DNA of 64,000 bases from assembly GCA_963675135.1 (NCBI GenBank), contig OY776122.1, positions 85,632,472-85,696,471 of the forward strand, given 5' to 3'. The notes beneath the pieces are model-generated. The model did no database searches. It had not been told where the DNA came from and worked only from the letters and a program-made list of their open reading frames with translations. A program made the translations under genes and the position numbers. The stretch's first letter is position 1. Every line of letters starts with the position of its first letter. Positions 49,001-60,399 of this stretch are shown here, in pieces. The stretch is from Galeopsis tetrahit (Eukaryota; Streptophyta; Magnoliopsida; Lamiales; Lamiaceae).

Positions 49001-51871
49001 TGGCTTATCTAAATTCTTAAGCATATGAAATGTGAGAAATAAGGTTTTCTGGTGACATCATGTTTGCACGTATTATGTTAAAATACTGGTTCAGATTATG
49101 ACTGTCAAAATGCCAGTTTATTATTGTTCCTTAAGGCACAGACAAACTAAAATTTGCAAGTTGTAAGTTGAAAGGATCCTGAAAAAAGCTAAAAAGATTT
49201 TTCTGAAAAAGCATCTGATAGTTAGTTGATTGATGACTAGAAAATGTGCCTCCATTTTTTCTGCACAAAAATTACTTGCAGTCTTTCTCCACCAATGACC
49301 TTCTAAATTGGCCTTGGGTAGATGTGCAATGAGATTTTCTGTTATGTGCAGGGTTGAATATCTTGTCCTGGATGAAGCTGACAAGCTTTTTGAGTTAGGT
49401 TTGGTGAAGGAAGTTGATGCAGTGGTCAAAGCATGCTCAAATCCTTCAATCGTGCGTTCACTGTTCAGTGCAACTTTACCTGATACTGTTGAAGAGCTTG
49501 CACGCACAATTATGCATGATGCAGTGCGAATAATTATTGGTCGAAAGTAAGAAACAAATCTTGTGATTGCTTATGAAAGTTTAACCCAAGTTTATCCTTT
49601 TGTTGGTCCCCTCCCCCCACCCACACCCACACCCACACACACTTTTTTTCTGAACATGTTCTTGACTGACTACTTCCTCCTTGTGAACAGAAACACTGCT
49701 TCTGAATCAATAAAGCAAAGGCTTGTATATGTAGGAAGTGAAGAAGGCAAGCTTCTCGCACTTCGTCAAAGCTTTGCAGAGGTATGGTTCTTGCTTGAAG
49801 GTGGTGCATGTCTTTTTTTTTTTTTAAATCATTAAGTTTCACTATGCATGGGAAGGACTGAAGATGCATTATATGTTCTGGCCATTTAATTGAAGAAAAA
49901 TGACTTGGGAAATTATATAATGAATTGTTCTATTTAGTCTTGCTAATATACTTTGGGAGGTTTCTTGCTCTCCATCTTCAGATGTCAAAATACCCCCTTT
50001 AATTTCCTAAACGACTTGTGTCTTTTGGCATGATCTAATGCATATTCTGATGTGTGACAGAGTCTGAACCCCCCAGTGCTAATATTTGTCCAAAACAAGG
50101 AGCGAGCCAAGGAACTTTATAATGAACTGAGATATGACGAGATTAGAGCTGATGTCATACATGCTGAACTTTCTGAAGGCCAGGTAACTTTCTCTCTTCC
50201 CTTAATGGCAAAAACTCTGTCCTGGTTCTGAATTTACAACCAATATTTCAGTTACTTGCATGCTACCATACTATGTTGCTTTGAGATTCAAAGCTAGCTT
50301 TTCCTTTTTTATAGCTGCCTGATAACATATACGGAGTATTTGTTTTATAACCAATTATTGATACTATTTTCTAAGTATGAAAAGGTTCAATATTCTAGTG
50401 GGATGCAAAAACCATTCTCACACCGAGTGTTTTCTTATCTTGGTATTCATGCCTGCGGGAATATCTGGAACTTATCTCGGTATTCACGCTGAGTGTTTTC
50501 TTATCTCAGTATTCATGCCTGCGGGAATATCTGGAACTTATGTTTTGAGCACTTTTTATTTTTATTTTTATTTTTTTCAATTTGTAAATTTGTATCTTCC
50601 TCATTTTACTTGTGTTTCACATTCCATTGTGGATAATCCCTGACACCTTCATCAATGCAGAGAGAATCTGCCGTTGATAATTTTCGTTCCGGAAAAACAT
50701 GGATTTTGATTGCAACTGATGTTATTGCCCGTGGCATGGACTTCAAAGGTGTCAATTGTGTAATCAACTATGATTTCCCAGATTCTATGTCTGCATACAT
50801 TCACAGGATTGGTAAGTTATACTTTTGTTGTCTGGTACTTTGGGGCTTGATCCTTGTTCCTCCGGTCCCGTTTTTTGTTAGCACTTTTGCTTCTTACATA
50901 TCACTGACGAATAATTTGGTGTAGCAACTGCTTGTTTCCTAGTTCTTATAATCCCTTGTTAGGTGTATATTCTGCATGAAATAGCAACTATTTTATTGCT
51001 CAAAGTTACCAAATCAGACATGTGTTGTGTTCAAATGAATTATTCTTCTAAGTCCTATCCTGAGCTTCAGAGGAATTATGGCATAATGCATCAAAAGGTC
51101 CCTAATCTATCAACTTTTGTTTCGATAGGTTCCTAAACTTTTCTTTTTTTAAATCCTCTAGTATCAATATTTTATTTCACGAGCTCCCTTGAGATAAAAT
51201 TTGATAGAATTTTCCAATTCACCTTAACGATCCCGATAAATTTTCCGTAAGCCGTTTTAGGCACCTGTCACCTGAAGTATTGGGGTTAAAACAACTTGAA
51301 CAAAACACATTTGGGTAACTAATAAATTAAGTACATATTTTATAACAGGACCACTAATATAAATTGAAAAAACTGTCAGTTTTCGTGTCAAGGAGTTTGT
51401 GAAATAAAATTTCAATGCAAGAACTTTTTAAAACAAAAAATAATTTAAGGACCTTCTTGAAATAAAAGATGGTTATTTAAGGATCTATTGATGCATTATG
51501 TCACGAATTATTAAGACATATACAGTGATATACCAGCAATTCTATCAGGATTCTTATGTATCCTTATGAGGATTGTCATTCATAGTATTGATTTCCCTAT
51601 CTTTATGTGATGAGAATTGTATTAAGATAGTTTTGTTGGCTTTGGTGAAGGTCGTTCTGGCAGGGCCGGGAGGAGTGGAGAGGCAATAACATTATACACG
51701 GAAGCTGATGTTCCATATCTGCGCAACATAGCCAACGTAATGACAGCTTCCGGCTGTGAAGTGCCGTCATTTATCCTGTCGTTAGACAAGAAAAAATGGA
51801 GGAAGCATAGACCTCATAGGCAACGAATTTCTATCAAACCCCAAGAAGAAGAAGAAGAAGAAAACCAGTAG
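46099..51871 (+). CDS. RH57: DEAD-box ATP-dependent RNA helicase 57 (Rok1-type)
   Basis: Twelve exons: 46099-46179, 46305-46428, 46624-46742, 46925-47016, 48276-48372, 48523-48603, 48678-48910, 49352-49546, 49691-49781, 50061-50183, 50661-50811, 51651-51871. All junctions are GT..AG and join in frame to 535 residues, near the usual RH57 length. Motifs: APTGSGKT (about 179-186), PTRELAAQ (212-219), DEAD (283-286), SAT (315-317), ATDVIARG (430-437) and HRIGRSGRAG (460-469). The start MEKSTSFLFSG and ADKLFE after DEAD fit the Rok1/RH57 subfamily, which acts in 18S pre-rRNA processing in the nucleolus. The C-terminus is Lys/Arg-rich then Glu-rich. One oddity: motif Ib reads STAFR where the family has STPxR (residues 258-262). 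Intron 4 is the longest (1,259 bp). Confidence 0.95.
49610..49640. repeat. Pyrimidine/CA-rich simple repeat in RH57 intron 8
   Basis: A C-rich stretch with CCCACACC-type units precedes the TTTTTTTCTG tract leading to exon 9. Confidence 0.8.
50425..50540. repeat. 66-bp tandem duplication in RH57 intron 10
   Basis: GCCTGCGGGAATATCTGGAA occurs at 50451 and 50517 with matching flanks. It lies wholly within the intron and should not affect the protein. Confidence 0.88.
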
Positions 51872-53653
51872 ATGGTTGTCCAATTCTTACTGTGCTCAAA
51901 GAATTTTTGTTTATTTTCTTCGTGTACTTAATTTTAGAAACAATGAGGCAACTTCATTTACATGTTTCTCTGTTTTCCTTTATTGTTACTTTGCATCTTA
52001 AGGTAGTTTTGGACCTTTTGGTTTGGGCTGTTGTGATGAATGATGAGTTCTGTAGTGGTAATTAAGTGAAAGAAAATGTATAATATATTTTCATTTCTGG
52101 CTTCACTGAGGAATTAAGCTCCCAGATTTTCAAGAAAGATCTCAAAAAGTACTACTCTCTCTCTCTGTACCATTTTGTTTGTATTTTTAGAAATGAATTT
52201 TCGTTTTAAAATAATTATCATTAGCACTAATCTAGAATAATTAAATGTCATATTCTACATTTATATTTGCTTTTGAATAATTTTGCGCCTATATTTGCTT
52301 TTGAATAATATACATATTATATACTACTCCATATATTTGTTATTCAAGTAATTTTTTTTAATTGGTGTAAACATTTAAAAAAAATAAATTGAACAAATTG
52401 ATTAATAATTTTATCATAGCAGCTGAATGATAAGAACCAAAGCGAGTTCAGTAAAATAACAACGCCATTCTTAATAAATTCAAAGGTTAATACACTTCAC
52501 CTAAAAAAAAAAGTTGATACAATTTGCTTATCTCATGAGAAGAAGGATCATTATATGAGACCATTCTTATATATCCCTCATTATACTAATATTGATTTTT
52601 TTTAGTGAAGTGTTAATTTAGTATTAATTTGAAATATGTATCATTTTAAAAATAATTTGAGTACACACGTTAATCTATTATATTAATTTATTATTAATAA
52701 AAATTATGTATAATTAGAATATATAAGGTAAGTTTTATTGGTAAAATATTGAGACAATATTCGAAAATATAAAAAAAAAATGTCAATAAATTTCGAAACT
52801 AACATTGTACTATATTATATTTTATATAAATTTATCATAAATATAAATTGTGTTCAAATTATTTTATTAAATTTATGTATTAAATGTTTTCTATTAAATT
52901 TTCATAATATTTAAAATTACTTCATTTGTTTGTCTATAATCTTATCATTATGTCATTTTGTTTCGTTCTTCTATAAGTTTTTTATACATTTTTTATAAAT
53001 ATTTATAAATTTTAATCTTTATACTTCATTTTATGTTTGACTTTTTTCTTCCCTCTCAATTGTATCACTTGTATTATACTTGTATTATACAAATAATTTC
53101 ATAAGTTATACATCTTCACAAAAATCTGTCCGTGTATCATATGTGCCGGAGTTGTTATGAATTAGGCAACTATCTCCCTTTAAATCTAGCTATCAAAACT
53201 ATATATACAGCTTCCTTCATATAATTTAAATAATCAGTAGAACTAATTTAATTATATAAGGTTGGAGATAAATTTCGCAACACTATAATAGATAGTAGCA
53301 TGAAATTAATTAATGATGTTAATCAAATTCTATAGTTAGGTAGAATTAGTGAATTACTATTGAGTGTGATTTTTTATTTTTTTAAAATCTAAATGTTACT
53401 TACAATTTATGACAATTTCGAACCTACGATATTAGTACAATATTGAAGATTGAAAATTTTATGTACCAAATATTGTTGAATTTTGATGTCATCATATTTT
53501 ATAAAGATTAGGTATAATTTTCATTAATTCAATTTTCAAAATTTATGCTAAAATTATACTCCAGTATTGTCTTCGATGATTATCTATGCTTGCATGCGTT
53601 ATCTTATATTTTTCTACGAGAATTTTATGAGTATATCGTTTTTGCTACACCTA
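51872..53653. other. RH57 3' flank, AT-rich
   Basis: The first 150-250 bases are the likely 3' UTR. A TCTCTCTCTC tract is near 52,160. The rest is AT-rich without a recognisable element. Confidence 0.5.
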
Positions 53654-53680
53654 ATTTTTTTTTTTTGAAAACCCTCAGGC

Positions 53681-55510
53681 TTAGATATCATTATTGCAAC
53701 TGCAAATTGAATTGGTTAGCCCATCCACATCTATCGGTGGGTCTATCCATGAATGTAAATCCTCATGGTGGCGGGCGTCACCCGCTAATGTATGTGCTAC
53801 TAGATTCGCACTTCTCCTAACATAAACAATTGTAACATTATTAAATTGTGTCAATAGGAGTCTACACGCGTGCACGTAGTCTCCAAACACTGAATTATAA
53901 ACGTCCGTCGAGTTAATCGCGTCGACGACAATCTTCGCGTCCCCCTCTATGATGCAAGAATCCATCGACTGCTCCTTGAGCCAAGTTAGGGCTTCGAAGA
54001 ATCCCATGATCTCTCCAATTTTCACCTCCAGGCAACCTCGGATTACTCTCGATCTACCCTCTAATATTGCACCCATAGAGTTCCTGAGCACTAGGCCAAG
54101 TCCTGTTTGGTTACTGCTCCTGAAGAAAGCTGCATCCGTATTCAATTTTAGCCATCCAGTCGGAGGGGAGTGCCATGCATTACAGTTAGCAGGCTGTTGT
54201 ATCGCCCTGCTGTTTGCTGACTTCGAGTTCCTCCATTCCAACCAGAACGTAGCTGACTGATGGATAACTTCAATAGGTGAGTGTAGTGTGTTGCTCCATA
54301 TCATTGAATTACGTTCCTTCCAGATTTGCCAACAAATCATACCAAAGCTTGCTGCCTTTTCGATGTTCAGCTTTGCGGCCATGTCAATCACCACCTCTCG
54401 CAGTGAATGCGTTATGTTGGCACAGACTGTGACGGTATGCAGCAGACCAGCTCTCTCCCAACACTCCCTAGCATAAGGGCATTCCAAGAAGAGGTGCCAT
54501 CCATCGTCTGGTCCTTCCTCGCACAACACACAATTAGTTTCGTGGACCACCCTCTTGGATAGTAGGTTAATTCTTGTGGGTAAGCACTCTCGGCCTGCTC
54601 GCCATAAGAAATCTTTAACCTTTGGTGGTACCGAGAGTTTCCATATAGCTCTCCAATTTCCCTCTATAATCAGGGTAGGGTCTGCATGCCTTCGCCTAAG
54701 GAGATGGTAAGCAGATTTTACACTGTACATACCTTTATCTTCCGGAAACCACGTGATGGCGTCGATGGCCCCGATCGGTGGAAGGGGGGTGTTCATAATA
54801 CGCTCTGTGTCAAGAGGAGTGAGCTCATTCAGTAGGCTGATATCCCAGGTTCTACTAACAGGATCAAACAAAGCGGACACTTTTAGATCTTCCAGCCCCT
54901 CAATTTTATCCGAAATAATATGCTCGTGTGTCGGCTCATTTAGCCATCTGTCCTCCCAGACCCTGATGCTGTCACCTGACCCGATCTTCCATTTAGAGCC
55001 GTCCCGGACGAGCTGCTGGCTGGCATGGATGCTAGCCCATGTAAAGCTAGGGTTCCATCCAATCTGCGCATTGCTGAAATCCCCTCTAGGGAAGTAGCGG
55101 GCTTTGAGGACTCGGCAGACTAAAGCATCTAGATCCGTGGCTAGTCACCACCCCATCTTACCTAATAATGCCACATTGAATTTGTGTAAGTCTCTGAATC
55201 CTCGTCCTCCCTCCATTTTATCCGGGCATAATCCCTCCCATCTCATCCAACTGATTCCCCGGGAAGCATCCGTGGAGTGGCTCCAGAAAAATCTATTGAG
55301 CATCACCTGTAATTCAGTTAATAGTGTAATAGGGAGCAGGAAAGTCGTCATACAGTAAGTGGGCACCGCCGTTGCCGCTGCTTTGATCAAAACTTCCTTC
55401 CCAGCCTTTGATAACTTCATTTTACTCCACCCTTGGATCTTGGCCCACAGACGGTCTTCGATGTACTCAAAGATCTCCCTTTTCCTTCTACCTATCAACG
55501 ATGTCATCAT
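53681..55510 (-). pseudogene. LINE ORF2 part 3: RT thumb, zf-RVT and RNase H
   Basis: The frame resumes with SLIGRRKREIFEYI and KLSKAGKEVLIKAAA, then is cut by a TGA at 55145-55147 where a second Trp is expected (GKMGW then W). Reading through the stop in the same frame gives zf-RVT (LCEEGPDDGWHLFLECPYA) and RNase H (LNTDAAFF, IGEIMGFFEAL, IEGDAKIVVDAI, RRSANLVAHTLA). Confidence 0.9.
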
Positions 55511-56290
55511 TCACCCTAAACGAATACTTCACCGTTTTAACACACATAAGCATCCAGGAAACCCACTGATCAGCGAACCCAAGCTTAAGGAGAATTTCCT
55601 CCAGATAATCCCAATCGACACGATCATAAGCCTTACTGATGTCAATTTTCAATGCAACATCCCCTTTCGCCCCATATCGTTTATTTTTCATAGCGTGAAT
55701 AGTTTCGAAGGCAATGAGCACATTATCCTGGATAACCCGCCCGGATACAAAGGTAGATTGTGCCTTATCAATAAGGCATGGTAGCACCTCCTTTAAACGG
55801 TTACATAAAACTTTCGAGAGGATTTTATAGATGACATTACATAAGGAAATGGGACGGAGATCACGTACCGTGCTTGGATTTTCTCTTTTCGGAATGAGCG
55901 TTACTGTCGTGCAATTCAACGTTGGTGGGAATTCTCCCCTGCGGAGCCAGGAACAACTCTCTCGAAACACATCTTTTCCCAGAAGGTCCCAATGTTGTTG
56001 GTAGAATGCTGGGTTAAATCCGTCCGGCCCGGGAGCTGTCTCACCCTTCATCTGATGGATGGCTTTGTCGAATTCTAGTTTAGAGAAAGCCCTTGTTAAT
56101 TTCAGATTTTGCTCTTCTGTGATTAAGCGCCTCACGGGTTGGAGGAAATTCCCATCGCTCATTCGAGTGGTGCTTGGCTGAAATAGGCCTGAAAAATAGT
56201 TTTGAACTACCCCACAAAGGTCCTCCTTGGTTGATACCCATTCACCAATTTCATTTTGTAATCGCACGATTTTGTTTTTTTTTCCTCCGT
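55510..56290 (-). pseudogene. LINE ORF2 part 2: reverse transcriptase, N-terminal half
   Basis: The frame covers fingers and early palm: KGETAPGPDGFNPAFYQQHW, VTLIPKRENPSTVRDLRPIS, SKVLCNRLKEVLP, STFVSGRVIQDN and KIDISKAYDRVDWDYLE, including the first catalytic Asp. It stops just after KYSFRVND. The FADD box and the sequence up to SLIGRRKREIFEYI are absent. Confidence 0.9.
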
Positions 56291-57369
56291 GTAGAAGCCG
56301 ATTGATGGAAAAATTTGGTGTTGGTATCACCTCCTCTAAGCCAATATACCTTAGCCCTCTGACCCCAATATATTTCTTCCTGACGAAGAAGGCGACCCAG
56401 GTCCGTGCGTGCTGAGCGGTACAGAGTTCGGCCCATTTCACTCATGTCCCCTTGAAGTTCAGAAATTTTACGTACAAGGATTCGCTTTGAATTTCTGAAT
56501 TTTACATCTACATTCTCACCCCATAACTTCAGCGAATCACCAGTGGCAAGCAATCTGTTTGTAATATCCAGATCTTTGAAACCTACCCAGCAATTATTTA
56601 CCACCGTCTTCAACTCTGGTTCTTCCAACCATATATTCTCAAATTTGAAGGACCGTTTTCTGCAGCGTATCACCTCCGACAATGTGTTTAATAGGATAGG
56701 TAAGTGGTCTGAGACAGGTGCCACCAGATTAAGGAGTTCAGCATCTGGGAATCGCGCGTGCCAGGTCGGATTTGCCATTGCCCTATCGAGTCGTTCCTCA
56801 ACAGCAGTGAGGGGATTGTTCCCGCGCGACCAAGTGAACTTGTAACCTTGTAGCTGAATATCCGTGAGTTGACAATCGATCACCGCTTCGCGAAAACCTC
56901 TAAAGAGATATTGTGGATGGGGATTACGGCCTCTCTTTTCGACCGGCGATAGGAGATCATTGAAATCACCTATACATACCCACAGGGTGTTTGTGGTGTG
57001 GGCTATAGTGCGCAGTAAATTCCACGAAAGAGGACGTCTACTTCTCTCGGGGAAGTCGTAGAACCCAGTGAGTTTCCAATTACCATCTTCATCAATAATA
57101 TTCAAGTTAATATGGTTTTGGGAATAGTTCAAAATTGAGAAGTTGTTATTATTCCAAAACATAGCAAGGCCACCACTGCGCCCGATACAATCGACTGAGA
57201 AACAAGAATTAAATCTAAGTTGGACACGAATAGCTTCTAGACGGACACCAAACGAAATAGTTTCAGACAAAAAAACAATGTCAGGTCGTCGAACTCGAAC
57301 GAGTTCACAAAGAGCAGGAACTGCAGCCGGATGACCCAACCCTCTGCAGTTCCAGCTTAAGATTTTCAT
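56251..57369 (-). pseudogene. LINE ORF2 part 1: AP-type endonuclease
   Basis: ORF2 starts MKILSWNCRGLGHPAAV. Endonuclease residues are present: Asn in WNCRGLG, Glu in FLSET, Asp in IGDFNDLLSP, and Asp-His in VSDHLPI. The frame runs on into the RT linker (VYWLRGGDTNTKFFHQSAS) and then ends in RRKKKQNRAITK. The correct continuation (IVRLQNEIGEWV) is in another frame; the shift lies in a nine-T run at 56275-56283, so a one-base homopolymer slip is the likely cause. Confidence 0.9.
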
Positions 57370-58416
57370 TGGTCCCGGCTGATCCCCGAGCCGGGACCAG
57401 CCGATAAAAAATGCTCGTTGTCCAACGAATCATTCACTTTGCTCTTGCCATGCAGAATGATTGCTCGTTTCTTTTTCTTCAGTTCTAGAGAGGATTCATC
57501 ATCATTGTCCACGTCGTCCTCAATAAATTGTGTGGCCTCAAAAGTGGTATTGTTTCTGATGGAATTAATTGAATTTTCAACACAAGTAATTGCATCAGCC
57601 GTTACCTTGCCACGATTATCGCTAGTTGACCCCTTTCCTCCGCTTTTGACATTATTGGCATTTATACTGTTTTGATTCCTGCCGGTAGAAGCGTTACCTC
57701 CCTCCTCCCCCGTGTGAAGCCATTTTTCCCCCGCCGATGATTGTTTCCGACGATCCGGGGCGACAAAATCGGGTCCCCATTTATAGGCTTCCTTCGTGGC
57801 CGCTGCGTCAAAGCGGTCGGTACAGAAATTCACTGTGTGTTCCAGTAATCCACTAATCCACAGTAGAAGCAGAATGTGTTAAGTCTCTCATATTTGAAGT
57901 TGACGGTGGTTGAAATCCCAACGGCAAGTCTTACCTTCTTGGAAATCTTTAAGGGGATAGAAGTATCGAACTCGCATGTATTTCAGCCATATCGCTCCCT
58001 TGTTGGAATTATCGTACTCCAAGAATTTTCCGATTAGGTTTCCCAACGCCGTTCCAATGTTCTCGTTGAAGAAACCCATTGGAATATCGTAAATTTGCAC
58101 CCAGAAAGGCACACTCTTCAAGGGGATCTGAGATGGTATATCCCCTCGCTGCAAGATGATCATATGGTTGTCGATGTGCCACGGCCCACCTTGTTTCACT
58201 CTAGTGAGGTCCATCAGATGATTGAAGTGGCAGATCAATCTCCCCTCCCCGACATCATTAATCATCAATGCAGTTCTTGATCAGTTTGAATGAAAGATTA
58301 GGTTCGGAGAGGAATCGGCTCAGTTGGGGTCCTTCCCCCTCCATTTGACCTCCCTCGTTTTCATTCTCCAGAATGAATTCCGCTTCGTCCTCCGAGACAA
58401 TGTTAAGGTTTTCCAT
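57366..58416 (-). pseudogene. LINE ORF1: DUF4283 and CCHC zinc-knuckle protein, broken
   Basis: The N-terminus (MENLNIVSEDEAEF) reaches LIKNCIDD and stops at about 58,258. A second frame resumes with DVGEGRLICHF, GGPWHIDNHMIIL and VPFWVQIYDIPMGF, the DUF4283 nucleic-acid-binding domain. About 40 residues usual between these are missing, so a deletion at about 58,260 removed the middle and shifted the frame. The zinc knuckle (CFYCG...EHTVNFC, CX2CX4HX4C) is split by an exact 8-bp tandem duplication, TAATCCAC twice at 57846-57861. Downstream, DRFDAAATKEAYKWGPDF and an acidic tail complete it. Confidence 0.85.
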
Positions 58417-59012
58417 GATACAATAATCTCTTAAAAGATTCACATAAATAGGCAGAGGTATGCGTGGAGGAGATCAAAACAAATCAATGGAGAATAAAAT
58501 CGCCGATATTGCGGAAATCACAGTATCAAAACAGATTCCAAATCAGTGGTAATTTAAGGTCGGGATCAATTCGAAGATCAAAATTCTATGGCTCTCGACA
58601 TAGGAGAGAATATCGGTTCGTCTCTTGATGTTGATGATGATTTTTCCTAGCTTAATTAAAGCCTTTAAACTGTTCTCTTGCTTACATAAAATCTCTCTAT
58701 TTTATTTTGTTCTCCTATGTGCGTGTGGTTTTTAGAAAAACTAAATCTGAAGTGTTAAACTACAATGAGTTAAGAACACACTCTTCTAAAAATAGTGATG
58801 TGAATTTTTGTGAAGTTTACGTGAAGATATAATATATACTCTATGTGGTATATTTGGCGTTTGTGTGAATTTACAGGTACAATTATGTACATGGTCTGGA
58901 TATATTTTATTTAGTTGATATATAAAGTTAGAGACCTCCATAATTTATTGGTGATTTTTTTACGAGTGAAAATATATTTATTTTTTTATTTTTTCAAACT
59001 GCGAAACTCTAG

Positions 59013-59560
59013 ATGTTGGAGAGATGGCGCCCAAAGAAACACACCTTCCACTTTCCGATTGAGGAGACCACTATAACATTGCAAGATGTGGCTATTTTAT
59101 GGAGGCTATCAGCAGACGAAGAACTTGTTATATGTTTGGAACTGAAACACTCATTACTTGTATACAGAAACATATTTGATTGTTTGCTAGACTCACGAGT
59201 AAGCAATTACGTACCTTGTATCATATGACATATTTGATGGTTTGCTAAACTTACAAATTAGTATTTTTTTTATGTAGTTTGAGTGGCTACCTTATGACAT
59301 AGATTCACCGGAGATATTGGGTTTTTTAAATCATTGTCTCACACAAAATTGGATGGCAGGATGTCCATTAATCAATGTTAGTATAGTGGAGATTCATCAC
59401 CCGAATAGAGTGGTGAGACAATTCAGTATGATTCAAGACTTTTCATATACGATAGACGCTCGTCATGTGGAGGTTCAGGGCTTCCAACCACCAAGAACTT
59501 CTTTACGAGATCAAGTGGTAGAAGTTCATTTTTATTTTTTATATCGTAATAATATGAACT

Positions 59561-59619
<59 letters not shown>

Positions 59620-60371
59620 GTTCACTATTTTATTATTGCAGATCCAATTGTTCTCTCGCCTTAGACTTTGTCAACGTCGGAATAGAGCTGACAATACAAC
59701 CTCACTACTGGAATACTATAATTTGACGAGCGATATTTTTCACGAGACAGATCCTATAATGGACATACCTCTGTACCTTGTAGATCCACCAGTAGCTGAC
59801 AATACAGAGGGAGGACCACAACACATTGGAGACGAAGTAGCGCAGGACGTGAAGATGTTGGACCTTCAATGTCTAAAAGTTGAAGAAGACGTTCATCAGC
59901 AGAACCACATGAGTCTCCTTATATGTACCCATCTTATTCACAAAACGGTATGTAATTTACCAAATTGTTAATTATTCAAGTGAGATTACCAACTTATTTT
60001 ATTATTCCTATAAAGTGACAGATGTTGGGCCGTCAAAAAGGCATGAAGACAATTATTATGTGTCTCAGCCTGAAACTTATACGTACACTACTTTTATTAC
60101 ACAAACGGGTACGCAAATGGTCATATATAGAGAGCTTTGTAAGGTAGCACGTGCTGATGTGAGTTTAATTTTTGGAGCATTGTCCTTATTACAGGTAATT
60201 GTTAAAATTTAACAACTTTTTAAATATTCATTATTATATTGGGCATATTTGTCAAAACATTTTATTCTCATTACAGATTTGGGCATGGACGAGAATAAAC
60301 GTTATTCAACCTTTGAATATATGTAACATGGTTGTAAGAGGGCTAATGTTCGGTCGAAAAATCACTACTCT
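59013..60371 (+). pseudogene. Plant mobile domain (PMD) gene, broken and reordered
   Basis: Exon-like pieces: 59013-59198 (ERWRPKKHTFHFP, ITLQDVAILWRLSADEE), 59278-59514 (FEWLPYDIDSPEI, IVEIHHPNRVVRQFSM), 59642-59947 (RLRLCQRRNRADN..., acidic, unassigned), 60016-60194 (VIYRELCKVARADV, GALSLLQ) and 60277 to about 60371 (IWAWTRINVIQP). These match the domain of MAIN/MAIL and phosphatase-7-long-form-like proteins. Canonical order is ERWRPETHTF, then YRELC...LLQLWAW, then PY...PDRVxRQF; here the middle block lies last. The start lacks the usual upstream domain part (an in-frame TAG directly precedes ATG 59013) and piece four does not join piece three in frame. Similar genes are carried by transposons or domesticated in gene silencing. 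Confidence 0.75.
59564..59614. repeat. (TA)n microsatellite in the PMD locus
   Basis: About 25 TA units lie between PMD pieces two and three, in a likely intron. Confidence 0.95.
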
Positions 60372-60399
60372 CATCCGCATCAAGTGTAGTTAGATCAAC

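Larger units (their letters stand above)
53654..58640 (-). mobile_element. L1-type LINE retrotransposon, near full-length but inactive
   Basis: Read on the minus strand: an ORF1 region (about 58,416-57,366), ORF2 endonuclease (57369-56,284), reverse transcriptase (to about 55,150), then zf-RVT and RNase H (to 53,681), ending in a poly(A) tail (T run 53654-53666 on the + strand). The 5' boundary is approximate; no target duplication was located. Five lesions break the frames (see entries). It can only have moved in the past or be mobilised in trans. Confidence 0.9.
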
